Source: Clostridium saccharobutylicum DSM 13864 (GTDB lineage: Bacteria; Bacillota; Clostridia; Clostridiales; Clostridiaceae). Taken from it: DNA of 64,000 bases. Below the pieces are notes generated by a model. The model saw nothing but the letters and a program-made list of their open reading frames with translations. It had not been told where the DNA came from and made no database searches. The stretch spans positions 2,010,501 through 2,074,500 of the forward strand of contig NC_022571.1 in NCBI RefSeq assembly GCF_000473995.1, read 5' to 3'. Below, in pieces: positions 27,372 to 36,654 of the stretch. Each line of letters opens with the position of its first letter. Position 1 is the stretch's first letter. The translations under genes were made by a program, and so were the position numbers.

Positions 27372-27863
27372 TTGTATATTGCTCCCCTCATTTGTATATA
27401 TTTATTAATTATAAAAATTAAACTGAATGATTATAAGTTCTATATATCCAATTATAATATTATTAATAAAAAGTGATATATAATTTTATATTCGATTACC
27501 ATTATTTATAACTTTGTGGTAAAACTATAAAATTATAATAAATATATACATTTTCCATAAGTTTTTCAATAAAATAATTGTCTAAAATAATTGTTTTTAA
27601 AATAATTGTAAATAAAAAGCATTTTTTAAATTAAAAAATGCTTTTTATTTACGATTAATTAAATTTTCCACTAAGAAATAAATCAAACATATAATGTTTT
27701 ACTATGTAGGAATATATAAATTTTGCTGAAGATTTTAAACAGATGATTGTATATACTTTAGTATGATATGATTTATTTAGCATGAAATATTAAAGTAGAA
27801 CAATTTATATATAGAACTAGAGCTGAGTGAGCATCTTACTCCAAATTATAATTATGTATGATA
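27372..27863. other. intergenic region with a 45-nt near-perfect palindrome
   Basis: It holds the leftward chemoreceptor promoter region and the nitroreductase terminator (27608-27652). Short TAAAATAATTGT direct repeats lie just before the palindrome. No gene seen. Confidence 0.5.
27608..27652. terminator. long bidirectional terminator-like palindrome
   Basis: Two 22-nt arms, beginning GTAAATAAAAAGCATTTTTT, are exact inverted copies around one central base. Read leftwards it ends in a T-rich arm and should terminate the nitroreductase transcript. Confidence 0.7.
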
Positions 27864-28613
27864 TTATTTATTTGAATGCACATTAAATCCTTGTTTATTT
27901 ATAACTTCATTAACTTTAGGATAATAAACTGATTGATAAATTTTTGAAGTGAAAGTACTCCAATTTGTTTCTTGTTCAGATCTTCCAATATCATTTAAGT
28001 ATTTGCTCATCTGTTCATCATAAGTATCTATAGATCTTTCGATAGATGTTGTATTGTAGCATTCATCATGCTTAAAGCTATTAAAAGGAACTCTCGGTTT
28101 TTTATGTGACTTATTAGCTGGATAACCAACTACTAATCCAACCATTGGAAAAGTATATTTAGGTAAACCTAGAAGTTCTATAACTTCTTCTGGATTTTTT
28201 CTGACTCCACCAATAGGCACTGTACCAAGACCAAGAGATTCAGCAGCAATTACTGAAGCACCTAAAGCTATTCCAGCATCTACAGATCCTACGAGAATAC
28301 CTTCTATATCTTCGTGAATTACTTGTTTAAAACCAGTTTTTTCACCAGCAAGATAAGTTCTATAAAAATCCATTACAAAAACTAGAAATACTGGAGCTTT
28401 TGCAATATAATCCTGATTACCTGCAAGTTCTGCTAATTTTTCTTTTTTGGCTTTATCTCTTATAACTATAACAGTTACTTGCTGCCCATTTATTGAATTA
28501 GGCATATCTTGAGCACTTCTTACAATTTCATTAATTAATTCATCTGAAACCTCTTTATCTAAATATTGTCTTATTGATCTATGATTTTTTATTGTATCTA
28601 TTGTATTATTCAT
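27864..28613 (-). CDS. nitroreductase family FMN-dependent oxidoreductase, NfsA/FRP-like (249 aa)
   Basis: The N-terminal signature TIKNHRSIRQYLDKEVSDEL contains the Arg-Ser-Arg phosphate-binding pattern of flavin nitroreductases. NSINGQQVTVIVI, the domain core VDAGIALGASVIAAESLGLG and the C-terminal GLVVGYPANKSHKKPRVPF match the NfsA/flavin reductase subgroup. It should bind FMN and reduce nitroaromatics, quinones or flavins with NAD(P)H. Minus-strand ribosome binding site GAGGTGATG. Monocistronic. Confidence 0.9.
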   Translation of the reverse strand: MNNTIDTIKNHRSIRQYLDKEVSDELINEIVRSAQDMPNSINGQQVTVIVIRDKAKKEKLAELAGNQDYIAKAPVFLVFVMDFYRTYLAGEKTGFKQVIHEDIEGILVGSVDAGIALGASVIAAESLGLGTVPIGGVRKNPEEVIELLGLPKYTFPMVGLVVGYPANKSHKKPRVPFNSFKHDECYNTTSIERSIDTYDEQMSKYLNDIGRSEQETNWSTFTSKIYQSVYYPKVNEVINKQGFNVHSNK

Positions 28614-29335
28614 AATTCATCACCTCATAATTATTCTTAATATTTATTTTGTAATTATACCTGAAATTATTATTATGATTTCATAATGTGATGGATGCTA
28701 TTTTCTCATAATAGGTATTTACATAAATTTTCGCAATTATTGTATTATATTATTTATCTATTAAGGAAATGTACAGGTTAAAATTATAATATGTTATTTC
28801 CTTTTTTAGTCACTCTATTATGGTTATAACTAGAATAATTAAATTTATAACAATTTTAATTTTTATTTTGAGATAGTTTATTTTTTTAACATATATGGAA
28901 AATGATATTATTTCAATTTAATACAATTTAAATAATAGCAATAATGTTAATTTATTGACAGAAATATTGATAAAATGTATAATTATTTTGTCGATAAAAC
29001 AATTATCGTGAAGAATGCAACTATATATTTAATAAATTGTTATATGCATATATTACGTTAATAACATTTGTATAATTGAACAATTCATGATATTTTGCAA
29101 AAAGTGAATACGATATCAAAAGTGTGTGAAATGAGTGGGGGATAAGACAAATGTTGATATGAAGGATAAACCAAAGAGTAAACATTGATAATAATTGTGT
29201 AAATTAAATGATACGTGTATATTGAGTAATTTATGTGGAATATAAGTAAAGTTTAAGAAAGAATCACCGTACTTTTTAGAACAATAATAATTTAATAAAA
29301 AATAAAACATATGGCAAATAGGGGGAAATAATAAA
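28614..29335. other. 722-bp intergenic region with a sigma-D promoter
   Basis: Divergent region between the nitroreductase and a chemoreceptor. Apart from the flagellar-type promoter at 28971-28997 I see no gene; an 83-aa leftward frame here has no ribosome binding site and overlaps the leader. Confidence 0.5.
28971..28997 (+). promoter_or_regulatory. sigma-D (sigma-28) flagellar/chemotaxis promoter
   Basis: TAAA (28971-28974), a 15-bp spacer and GTCGATAA (28990-28997) match the TAAA-N15-GCCGATAA consensus with one change. It lies about 340 bp before the chemoreceptor start and would give a long leader. Confidence 0.7.
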
Positions 29336-31051
29336 ATGAAATTTTTTATCAATTTAAGTGTTAGCAAAAAGCTAGTCTCGACATTCTCTATTATTTCTAT
29401 TTTTATAGTTTTAATAGGAGTTCAGGGGATATTAGGTTCGGCTAAGATAAATGACGCATCACAAGAGATATACAATAATAATTTAATATCAATTAGGAAT
29501 TTAGAAGAAATTAAGGGGAATATAAATGATATTAAAGCTAATATGCTTAAAATTGTTTTTGAAAGAGATAGATCACAATTGGATGAAGAAATAAATACTA
29601 TGCAAAACTATAGTGATAAAGATAATGAATTAATGAAAGAATACGATAATTTGGCTACTATAGAAGAAGAACAAAAAAATTATAATGAGTTTAAAGACGA
29701 TTTGGTAAAATATAGGGATTATAGAGCTAAGGTAGTTGAACGTGCGAAATCTAATGATTATGATGCGGCAGTAACCATTTATAATTCGGATGTTAGTCCA
29801 CTAAGAATATCTATGCTTGAAAAATTGGATAAGTGTATTGAGATAAATAAGCAAGCTGCTGAAAAAGCAAATTTAGATAGTACTATTCAATACAATAGCA
29901 TTGTAAGAAATATTATACTTTGTACATCTATAGTATTTTTAATTATAGTTTTTATTGGTTATATATTAGGTAAGAATATTATTAATCCATTAAATAAAAT
30001 AAAAAAATTTGCACAAAACTTGTCTGAATACGACTTTTCAAATTCAATTGAGATAACAAGAAAGGATGAATTTGGACAAACAGGGATTGCTTTAAATATA
30101 GCACAAGAAAATATAACTAGATTAGTTAAAGTTATTATGGAAAACTCTCAAGACATAAGTGCGGCTTCAGAAGAACTTTCGGCAACTATGCAAGCGGTAT
30201 CACATAAAGCGTTGATTGTAGATAGAGCAGTTAATTCTATTGTTAATGATATGCAAGAGTCAAGCTCAGCATCTGAAGAAATAAGTTCATCTGTTCAAGA
30301 AGTAAATTCAAGTATAATTGAACTTTCTTCTAAAGCTGTTGAAGGAACTAATAATTCCAATGAGGGAAAAGAGAGAGCTACAGCAGTTAAAAATAATAGT
30401 CAAAGAGCTTTGAATGAAACCTTAAGAATATATTCTGAAAAGCAAATAAAAATGAAAAAAGCTATTGAAGATGGAAAAATAGTTAATAGTATAAAAGTTA
30501 TGGCAGATACTATTGGAAACATAGCAGAACAAACAGATTTATTAGCATTAAATGCTGCAATAGAGGCAGCTAGAGCAGGAGAATATGGAAAAGGATTTGC
30601 AGTTGTAGCAGAAGAGGTGAGAAAACTTTCAGAGCAATCAGAGCAAGCAGTAGTGAATATTCAAGAGACTATTATTAAAGTTCAACAAGCATTTAAAAGT
30701 AGTACTGATACAGCAAATGAGATTTTAGAATTTATAAATAGAGACGTATATAAACAATTTGATGATTATAGTGAAACAGGTAAGCAATATTTTAATGATT
30801 CAGATTTTGTAAGCAAAATGTCTGAAGAAATTGCTGCTATGTCTGAGGAAATCACTGCTACGGTTGGACAAGTAAGTGAAGCAGTTCAAAGTATGGCAGA
30901 GTCATCACTAAAATCTAGTGAAGAAGCAGAAATAATAAAGGAAAGTATGGATGAAACTACACAAGCTATAGAGCAAATAGCAGTAACAGCTGAAAGTCAG
31001 GCGGAACTTGCTCAAAAATTAAATGAAATAGTGCAAAAATTCAAGATATAA
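29336..31051 (+). CDS. methyl-accepting chemotaxis protein, four-helix-bundle sensor (571 aa)
   Basis: Transmembrane helices at about 12-32 and 190-213 bracket a helical 4HB_MCP-type sensor region ([20 protein letters not shown]). HAMP begins at [16 protein letters not shown]. The signalling domain has [20 protein letters not shown] and [20 protein letters not shown], and the chain ends in VQKFKI. Start ATG follows AGGGGGA. Probably transcribed from the sigma-D promoter at 28971, tying it to the motility regulon. Ligand unknown. Confidence 0.92.
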   Translation: MKFFINLSVSKKLVSTFSIISIFIVLIGVQGILGSAKINDASQEIYNNNLISIRNLEEIKGNINDIKANMLKIVFERDRSQLDEEINTMQNYSDKDNELMKEYDNLATIEEEQKNYNEFKDDLVKYRDYRAKVVERAKSNDYDAAVTIYNSDVSPLRISMLEKLDKCIEINKQAAEKANLDSTIQYNSIVRNIILCTSIVFLIIVFIGYILGKNIINPLNKIKKFAQNLSEYDFSNSIEITRKDEFGQTGIALNIAQENITRLVKVIMENSQDISAASEELSATMQAVSHKALIVDRAVNSIVNDMQESSSASEEISSSVQEVNSSIIELSSKAVEGTNNSNEGKERATAVKNNSQRALNETLRIYSEKQIKMKKAIEDGKIVNSIKVMADTIGNIAEQTDLLALNAAIEAARAGEYGKGFAVVAEEVRKLSEQSEQAVVNIQETIIKVQQAFKSSTDTANEILEFINRDVYKQFDDYSETGKQYFNDSDFVSKMSEEIAAMSEEITATVGQVSEAVQSMAESSLKSSEEAEIIKESMDETTQAIEQIAVTAESQAELAQKLNEIVQKFKI

Positions 31052-31569
31052 GAGTGAAAATATTTTATACCCTGATATTAAGAAATTGTTTTAATTTATA
31101 TTTGTTAATATAGGAGGAGATCGCTTTTATATATAAATAAATTAATTAATTGCATATATGTTGCAATATGATTTATTCATTCTCCAGTGATACGGTACTT
31201 AGTTTTAATGTATAATTCAATTTTTAACATATATCATTGATAGTTATTACTAAAGATATATTTAGGTATTAAAATCATATAGAAAATAGGACTTGCTATG
31301 ATAAAGCAAGTTCTGTTTTTTTGTCATTAATTACAATTTTTTTTTGAAACAATATAGGAATATTTGAATTTAATATATAAATAAATTTTTTATTCAACAA
31401 AGGTTTTGTTAGTGGATTGTGAATAGGAGGTTATCCAAACTTATATAAATTTCTTGTATATAATCATCTAGTCAGACCAATCAATAGAAATTGTTATAAA
31501 ATCAAATATCTCAGAAAAATTATTAATATTTTCAGAAATAATTTTTCATCATAATCTTTTTTTACAGAA
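31052..31569. other. intergenic region after the chemoreceptor
   Basis: Besides the terminator at 31288 and the 3' end of the PNPOx-like frame, I see nothing supportable. An AGGAGGAG at about 31114 is not followed by an open frame. Confidence 0.4.
31288..31322 (+). terminator. rho-independent terminator
   Basis: AGGACTTGCT (31288-31297) pairs with AGCAAGTTCT (31305-31314), followed by GTTTTTTT. Confidence 0.85.
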
Positions 31570-31999
31570 TTATAAATTAATATATGATTTTTTTGAAAAG
31601 TTATCCGTCATGGTCCATTCAGTAGCAGTTCCATGCTTTAATGAAAATACAATAAACTCTTTAAAAAAAATCATTAAATTGTCCACTTTCTTTCCATACA
31701 TGTAAAAACTTACGAGTAGGATGATTATAAATTTCATTTTTTAAATTATTGTCATCTACAATATTTAGATTTCCATTTATTCTAATTTGAGTTCCATTAC
31801 AATTAAAACATAATTCAACTTTTGAATTTTTTAATATTTGCTTGTACAATTCCTTGCAGGAAGCTGTGTGAAAGATAATAGCGTTATCATCTGCTTTATA
31901 TAGTAACATACCTCTTACGCTGGGCTGTCCTTCATCTATAGTACCTAAGAAAAAGACAGGATTACTATTTATTAGTTTATAAATTTCTTCTTTATTCAT
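31570..31999 (-). pseudogene. pyridoxamine 5'-phosphate oxidase family protein, frameshifted at a T8 run
   Basis: Start ATG at 31999 follows GGAGGG (MNKEEIYKLINSNPVFFLGT). The frame stops early at 31661 after GQFNDFF. Removing one T from the run of eight (31663-31670) restores a continuation KEFIVFSLKHGTATEWTMTD that ends at 31570 and matches the C-terminal part expected of these small split-barrel flavoproteins. So the gene is frameshifted, or there is a base-call error or slippage. Intact members bind FMN or similar cofactors and often act as small reductases. It lies just after the AraC gene. Confidence 0.72.
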
Positions 32000-32106
32000 T
32001 TTTAATCCCTCCAAATGCATAAATAATAGTTATTTATTATAATTAAGTATACTCAATGAATAAAAAGAATTCTTTCAAAATATTATCACATTTTTATATA
32101 ATATTA

Positions 32107-32994
32107 CTACTTATTAAAATAACTATGATAATCAGAAGGAGATAGACCTAACTGTTTCGTAAAGCATGCAGAAAAATGAGAGCAACTATAAAATCCACAT
32201 TTTGCAGATATTTCTGTAATATTAATATTTTTTTCCCTAAGAAATTTTTTTGCTTTTACTAGTCGTATATTAATTAAGTATTCAATAGGAGAAATTCCCG
32301 TTTCTTTTTTAAAGACTCTATTAAAGTTAGATTTAGATATATTAGTTAAGTTAGATAACGAATCTAGAGTGATTTTTTCTTCAAAATGTTGATTCATATA
32401 ATCTATGGATATTTGTATTTCATTCTTTTTTAATGTTATATCTTTAATGTTATCCAGTTTTAACATGCTTCGGATTAACTCATGTGTAATTATCAGTGAT
32501 AAACTATCTAAGAGTTTATCTTTTCCTAAAGTATTTCCTTCATATTCACTAATAAATTTTTTTATAAAATTTATGATATCTTTTTTTACAATAAACTGAT
32601 CCCAGAAATAGTTTTTTGGTTTATTAAAATCATATAAAATATATTGTTCATTAAAAAAATCAGCATTTATGAAAATTGCGATATAGCGATTGAAAGTATC
32701 ATCTTTTTTTTCTTCATGAGATATTTTAGGAGACATAGCTGTTGTTATATAATAACTATCTGGTACTTGAAATTTAATATCTAACATTTTTTGCTCATTG
32801 GAAAAAAATATTACAAAAGAATAACTAGGATGACTATGATTAGGCTTAATGGCATATTCGCAAAATCCAATACTAGGAATAAAAATGCCTAATTTATCGG
32901 ATACATATACATCAACATATTTTAAATTATCTGCTGTTATATCATTTCCAACAAGATTTCTTATGTTTTTCATGTCTTTTTCAGTTATAAACAT
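32107..32994 (-). CDS. AraC-family transcriptional regulator (295 aa)
   Basis: I chose ATG at 32994 after AAGGAGGA; the longer frame from 33057 lies upstream of the ribosome binding site. Residues about 1-180 are a cupin-like ligand-binding half (GFCEYAIKPNHSHPSYSFVIFF). The C-terminal 100 residues hold two helix-turn-helix motifs: ITLDSLSNLTNISKSNFNRV, and ITEISAKCGFYSCSHFSACF ending with the family-typical LGLSPSDYHSYF. It could control the PNPOx-like gene downstream and the divergent PKS/NRPS-ABC unit, like AraC-type regulators of metallophore loci. Confidence 0.88.
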   Translation of the reverse strand: MFITEKDMKNIRNLVGNDITADNLKYVDVYVSDKLGIFIPSIGFCEYAIKPNHSHPSYSFVIFFSNEQKMLDIKFQVPDSYYITTAMSPKISHEEKKDDTFNRYIAIFINADFFNEQYILYDFNKPKNYFWDQFIVKKDIINFIKKFISEYEGNTLGKDKLLDSLSLIITHELIRSMLKLDNIKDITLKKNEIQISIDYMNQHFEEKITLDSLSNLTNISKSNFNRVFKKETGISPIEYLINIRLVKAKKFLREKNINITEISAKCGFYSCSHFSACFTKQLGLSPSDYHSYFNK

Positions 32995-33342
32995 GAATTT
33001 TCCTCCTTTCTTAAATACAGAATAAACATATTTTACTTGTAATTGAAATATTATCATAAATTTAGCTATTATATAATTGTAATTTAACTTGTTGTGCTAG
33101 TTTTTAATGCACAAAGTTGCTGTACCCGTTTAAACAATAATGATTTTAAGAATTGGATATCGGGTATTATTTAAATTTAGATATGTCTATTATAAGAAAA
33201 AATATCTAAAGGATCCTTGGTTAGTAACAAATTCAGAAGGACTTTCTTTTGAAAAATAATGTTTAGTTTTGCAAATTTATAGTTTAAGCGTTAAATTAAT
33301 ATAAAAAGTCTACACTTGAAACTGTGGCAGAAAACATCTTGA
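32995..33342. other. divergent intergenic region upstream of the PKS remnant
   Basis: Contains a Fur-like half site TGATAAT on the minus strand (about 33050) but no full Fur box. A short frame at 33183-33259 (YYKKKYLKDPWLVTNSEG...) has no start and may be coding debris. Confidence 0.35.
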
Positions 33343-34841
33343 ATAGATAGTTTTATTGGGTATTCTGGAACTAATGTCCATATAGTTCTTGAAAATTATT
33401 TAGAGCATAAATCTAAAGAAGATATTCAGAAGAAACACATATTAAAAGTATCTGCTAAAACAGAAAGTGCATTTAATAATAATGTGATTAATATTCTTGA
33501 TTTCTTGAAGGGGTATGATGGAAGTTTTGAAAGTTTATGCTATACATTAAATTGCGAAAGAGATGATTATGGATATAGACAAGGATTTGTATTTAAAGAT
33601 AAAGATGAATTAATAAGAAAACTAGAAACTTGCAAATATGAAAAAATACAAAAAGACGATAAAAAAGTTGTATTAGTATTAAGAAATCAAACAGAAGACA
33701 TTGAAGCTGAATTTGTAGAAAAGGAAGCTATTTGTAAAAATATAAAGGATTTAAATATAAAATTTGATTATATTTTAGCAGATGAATTTGGTAAAATAAT
33801 AATTTCATATTGTAATCGAGATATTGATGAAATTAAGGCTGAGAAAGATATAAGAGCATTAAAATTCAACCAGAATAATGAAGGATACTTAAATGCTGTT
33901 AATAAATTAAGTAAGGATAATAAATTAGTAATAATTCACATTGGAAGTTATTCGCATTATGAAAAAAGTGGTATAATGACAATATATATTGAAAATGATT
34001 ATTATTTACATCGAATATGCGACTTATATGAGAATGATATTCAATTTAATTGAAGGGGGGTATATGAAGAATGTGAAATTAGAAAAATAAGTGCTCCTAC
34101 TTATGCATTTGATAAAAATAAATTTTGGATTTATTTAGAAGTGTATTTTATGAAGAAAATAATGTTTTAATTCAAAAAAATTTAGATAAGTATAATTATA
34201 AAATAAAAGAATATTCTCTTGGAGGTGAAACCGAAAAAGAAAGATATGAAGCTAGTATGAAGATGTTAAATAATCATGCCAATACTACATTAACAGTTGA
34301 TAAACTACCATTTGAAGTAGAAGTATATTATGTGGCAGAAGAAAATTGTATTTTATTTATAAGCATAAGCCACATAATAAGTGATGGCAGTTCGCTTGTT
34401 TTATTCGTTAAAGAATTAGTAAATAATTATAACGGAGAAGAAGATAAAAATGAAGTGCTTCAACAAATAGATCACAATTTATGGAAAGAAAAACTTGCGA
34501 AATCTGAAGAAAGTAAAAAACAAAATGAACATTGGAAAAATCAATTAAAAGATATTCAATTAGAAATAGATTTTCCAGGAGACAGAGAAATTAGAGAAGA
34601 AGATTATGTTGGAGAACAAACTAGATTTACTATTGAAGAAGATTTCTATAAAAACCTATGCAAGTTTATAAGAAAGGAAAAAGTAAGTATGTGTGCACCT
34701 TCATTGTATGCATTTAACTTATTAATAGCTAAGAGAACATTAATAAGTTATGTATATTTATGGATGAATTGGGCGGAGAATATATGCAGGTTTTAAACTA
34801 CATAGTTGACAATTCAGATCAAATATTAAAAGAATATATTT
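33343..34841 (+). pseudogene. decayed hybrid PKS/NRPS gene
   Basis: Three coding fragments in changing frames line up with parts of a modular synthase. At 33346 the end of a ketosynthase appears (DSFIGYSGTNVHIVLENYLE), then a KS-AT linker (SLCYTLNCERDDYGYR). After a stop at 34053 comes a post-AT linker ISAPTYAFDKNKFWI at about 34090. The frame from 34125 to 34796 is a condensation domain with the core motif SHIISDGSS. It breaks after AKRT, and a C-terminal scrap MQVLNYIVDNSDQILKEYI follows in another frame. Acyltransferase, adenylation and carrier domains are absent, so the gene has been gutted by deletions and frameshifts. Confidence 0.75.
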
Positions 34842-34877
34842 AATTTTAAATATATGATTAAGAAAGAGATGATTTAC

Positions 34878-36653
34878 ATGAAAAAAGAAAATCCAGTTTC
34901 TGAAATTTTTGCATATGCAAGAGATGGGAAACAAAGGCTGATTTTATCAGCTATCTTTGCTGTAATAAGCGTTATACTTGGTTTAATTCCATTTTCGCTT
35001 GGCGCAAAGATATTAGAACAATTATTAGATGGAAATCTAACAAGAGATTATGCTATTAAACTTGGATTAATATGCCTTGTCGCATTTCTATTAAAAGAAT
35101 TTTTTGGCTCAATTTCAACTTATATTTCACATGGAGTTGCATTTAGAACTTTAAGGAATATAAGAGTAACTATAATAGATAAGATTGAAAGAGTTTCCTT
35201 AGGTTATATAAATGGACAATCCTTGGGAGAATTTAAAAAGACAATAATTGATGATGTAGACAGCCTTGAATTTGTATTAGCGCATGCAATACCAGAAATG
35301 ATATCAAATAGTATTGCACCAATTTTACTTATTATTTATATGTTTACAATAAGTTGGAGAAGTGCAGTAGCAGGACTTATTTCAACAATAATTGGAATAT
35401 TTGTTGTGGCAATAATGATGGCTGGTGGTGCTCAAAAGATTTTTAAAGTATTTACAGAAGGCAGTGCAAAAATGAATTCAACTGTTATAGAGTATGTAAA
35501 TGGTATGGAAGTAATAAAGGTATTTAACCAAACTGCTTCTTCTATGAAAAAATATGAAGGCTCAGTAACTAATTACAGAGATGTTATGAATGCATGGTAT
35601 AATCACTGTTATCCATTTTTAGCTATTAATAATGTAATTGCACCTTTAAGTGTTGCGTTTGTACTTCCTGTGACTGCAATATCATATATTTCAGGTGCAA
35701 TGACTATGGAAAGTATGATTTTATCAATAGTAGTTTGCCTTGGAGTATCAGAACCTATACAAAAACTTGTAAAATTTACAGATCATTTTAATGAAATAAA
35801 TATGGTTTATAGTAAGCTTAAACAAATACTAAGTATGCCAGAACTTAGTGTAGGAAATAAAAAAATAGATGTTAATAATACAGGAATTAAAGTTGAAAAC
35901 ATTAAGTTTGGATATTCTAATAATGAAATAATTCATAGTGTTTCATTTGAAGCTAAACAAGGAAAGATGACAGCATTAGTAGGGGTATCTGGTTCAGGTA
36001 AATCTACTATAGCAAAACTTATTGCAAGATTCTATGAAGTGCAAGAAGGTTCAATTAAAATAGGTGATACAGACATAAAGAAAATGCCTTTTGGTGATTA
36101 TTCTAACTTAATATCTTATGTATCACAAGATAATTATTTACCTAACCTTTCACTAAGAGATAATGTTTTAATGGGAAAACCAAATGCTACTGAGACTGAA
36201 TTTGAAAGAGCGGTAGAAGCAGCTGGATGTAATGAATTTATTAAAAAATTTGAACGAGGATATGATACTATGGTTGGTGATGCTGGAGATAAGTTATCTG
36301 GTGGAGAAAGACAAAGAGTATCCATTGCAAGAGCTATAATTAAAAATGCACCAATAGTAATTCTTGATGAAGCTACTGCATCAATTGACCCAGAAAATGA
36401 AAGTAAGATTCAAAATGCTCTTGATAAACTTTCAAAAGGAAAAACACTTATAGTAATTGCCCACCGTTTATCAACAATAATAAATGCAGATAACATTATA
36501 TTAATGAATAAAGGTGAAATTAATGCACAAGGAACTCATGAAGAACTGTTAGAAAAATCAAAACAATATAAGAGTATGTGGGAAGCTCATGTTGGAGCTA
36601 AAGATTGGAGTATGCACAAATATGTTAATAGAGTAAAAGAAGGTGTAAGATAA
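34878..36653 (+). CDS. ABC exporter, fused membrane and ATPase domains (591 aa)
   Basis: Half-transporter: six membrane helices in residues about 1-310, then an ATPase with Walker A GVSGSGKST, signature LSGGERQRVS, Walker B VILDEATASID and the His-loop IVIAHRLSTI. ATG at 34878 is preferred over 34854, which has no ribosome binding site. The stop is one base from the next start, so the two ABC genes are co-translated and should form a heterodimer. The pair resembles IrtA/IrtB or YbtP/YbtQ-like metallophore transporters and general peptide exporters. Position after the PKS/NRPS remnant favours a natural-product or metallophore role. Confidence 0.9.
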   Translation: MKKENPVSEIFAYARDGKQRLILSAIFAVISVILGLIPFSLGAKILEQLLDGNLTRDYAIKLGLICLVAFLLKEFFGSISTYISHGVAFRTLRNIRVTIIDKIERVSLGYINGQSLGEFKKTIIDDVDSLEFVLAHAIPEMISNSIAPILLIIYMFTISWRSAVAGLISTIIGIFVVAIMMAGGAQKIFKVFTEGSAKMNSTVIEYVNGMEVIKVFNQTASSMKKYEGSVTNYRDVMNAWYNHCYPFLAINNVIAPLSVAFVLPVTAISYISGAMTMESMILSIVVCLGVSEPIQKLVKFTDHFNEINMVYSKLKQILSMPELSVGNKKIDVNNTGIKVENIKFGYSNNEIIHSVSFEAKQGKMTALVGVSGSGKSTIAKLIARFYEVQEGSIKIGDTDIKKMPFGDYSNLISYVSQDNYLPNLSLRDNVLMGKPNATETEFERAVEAAGCNEFIKKFERGYDTMVGDAGDKLSGGERQRVSIARAIIKNAPIVILDEATASIDPENESKIQNALDKLSKGKTLIVIAHRLSTIINADNIILMNKGEINAQGTHEELLEKSKQYKSMWEAHVGAKDWSMHKYVNRVKEGVR

Positions 36654-36654
36654 A

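Noticed and set aside
27430..27540. Sigma-D promoter for the leftward chemoreceptor
   Set aside because: An ATCGAATA-like -10 exists on the minus strand but no TAAA at the correct distance.
29116..29367. 83-aa leftward frame upstream of the chemoreceptor
   Set aside because: No ribosome binding site and it overlaps the chemoreceptor leader and start.
33040..33065. Fur box before the AraC gene
   Set aside because: Only one TGATAAT half-site is present; the second half does not match.
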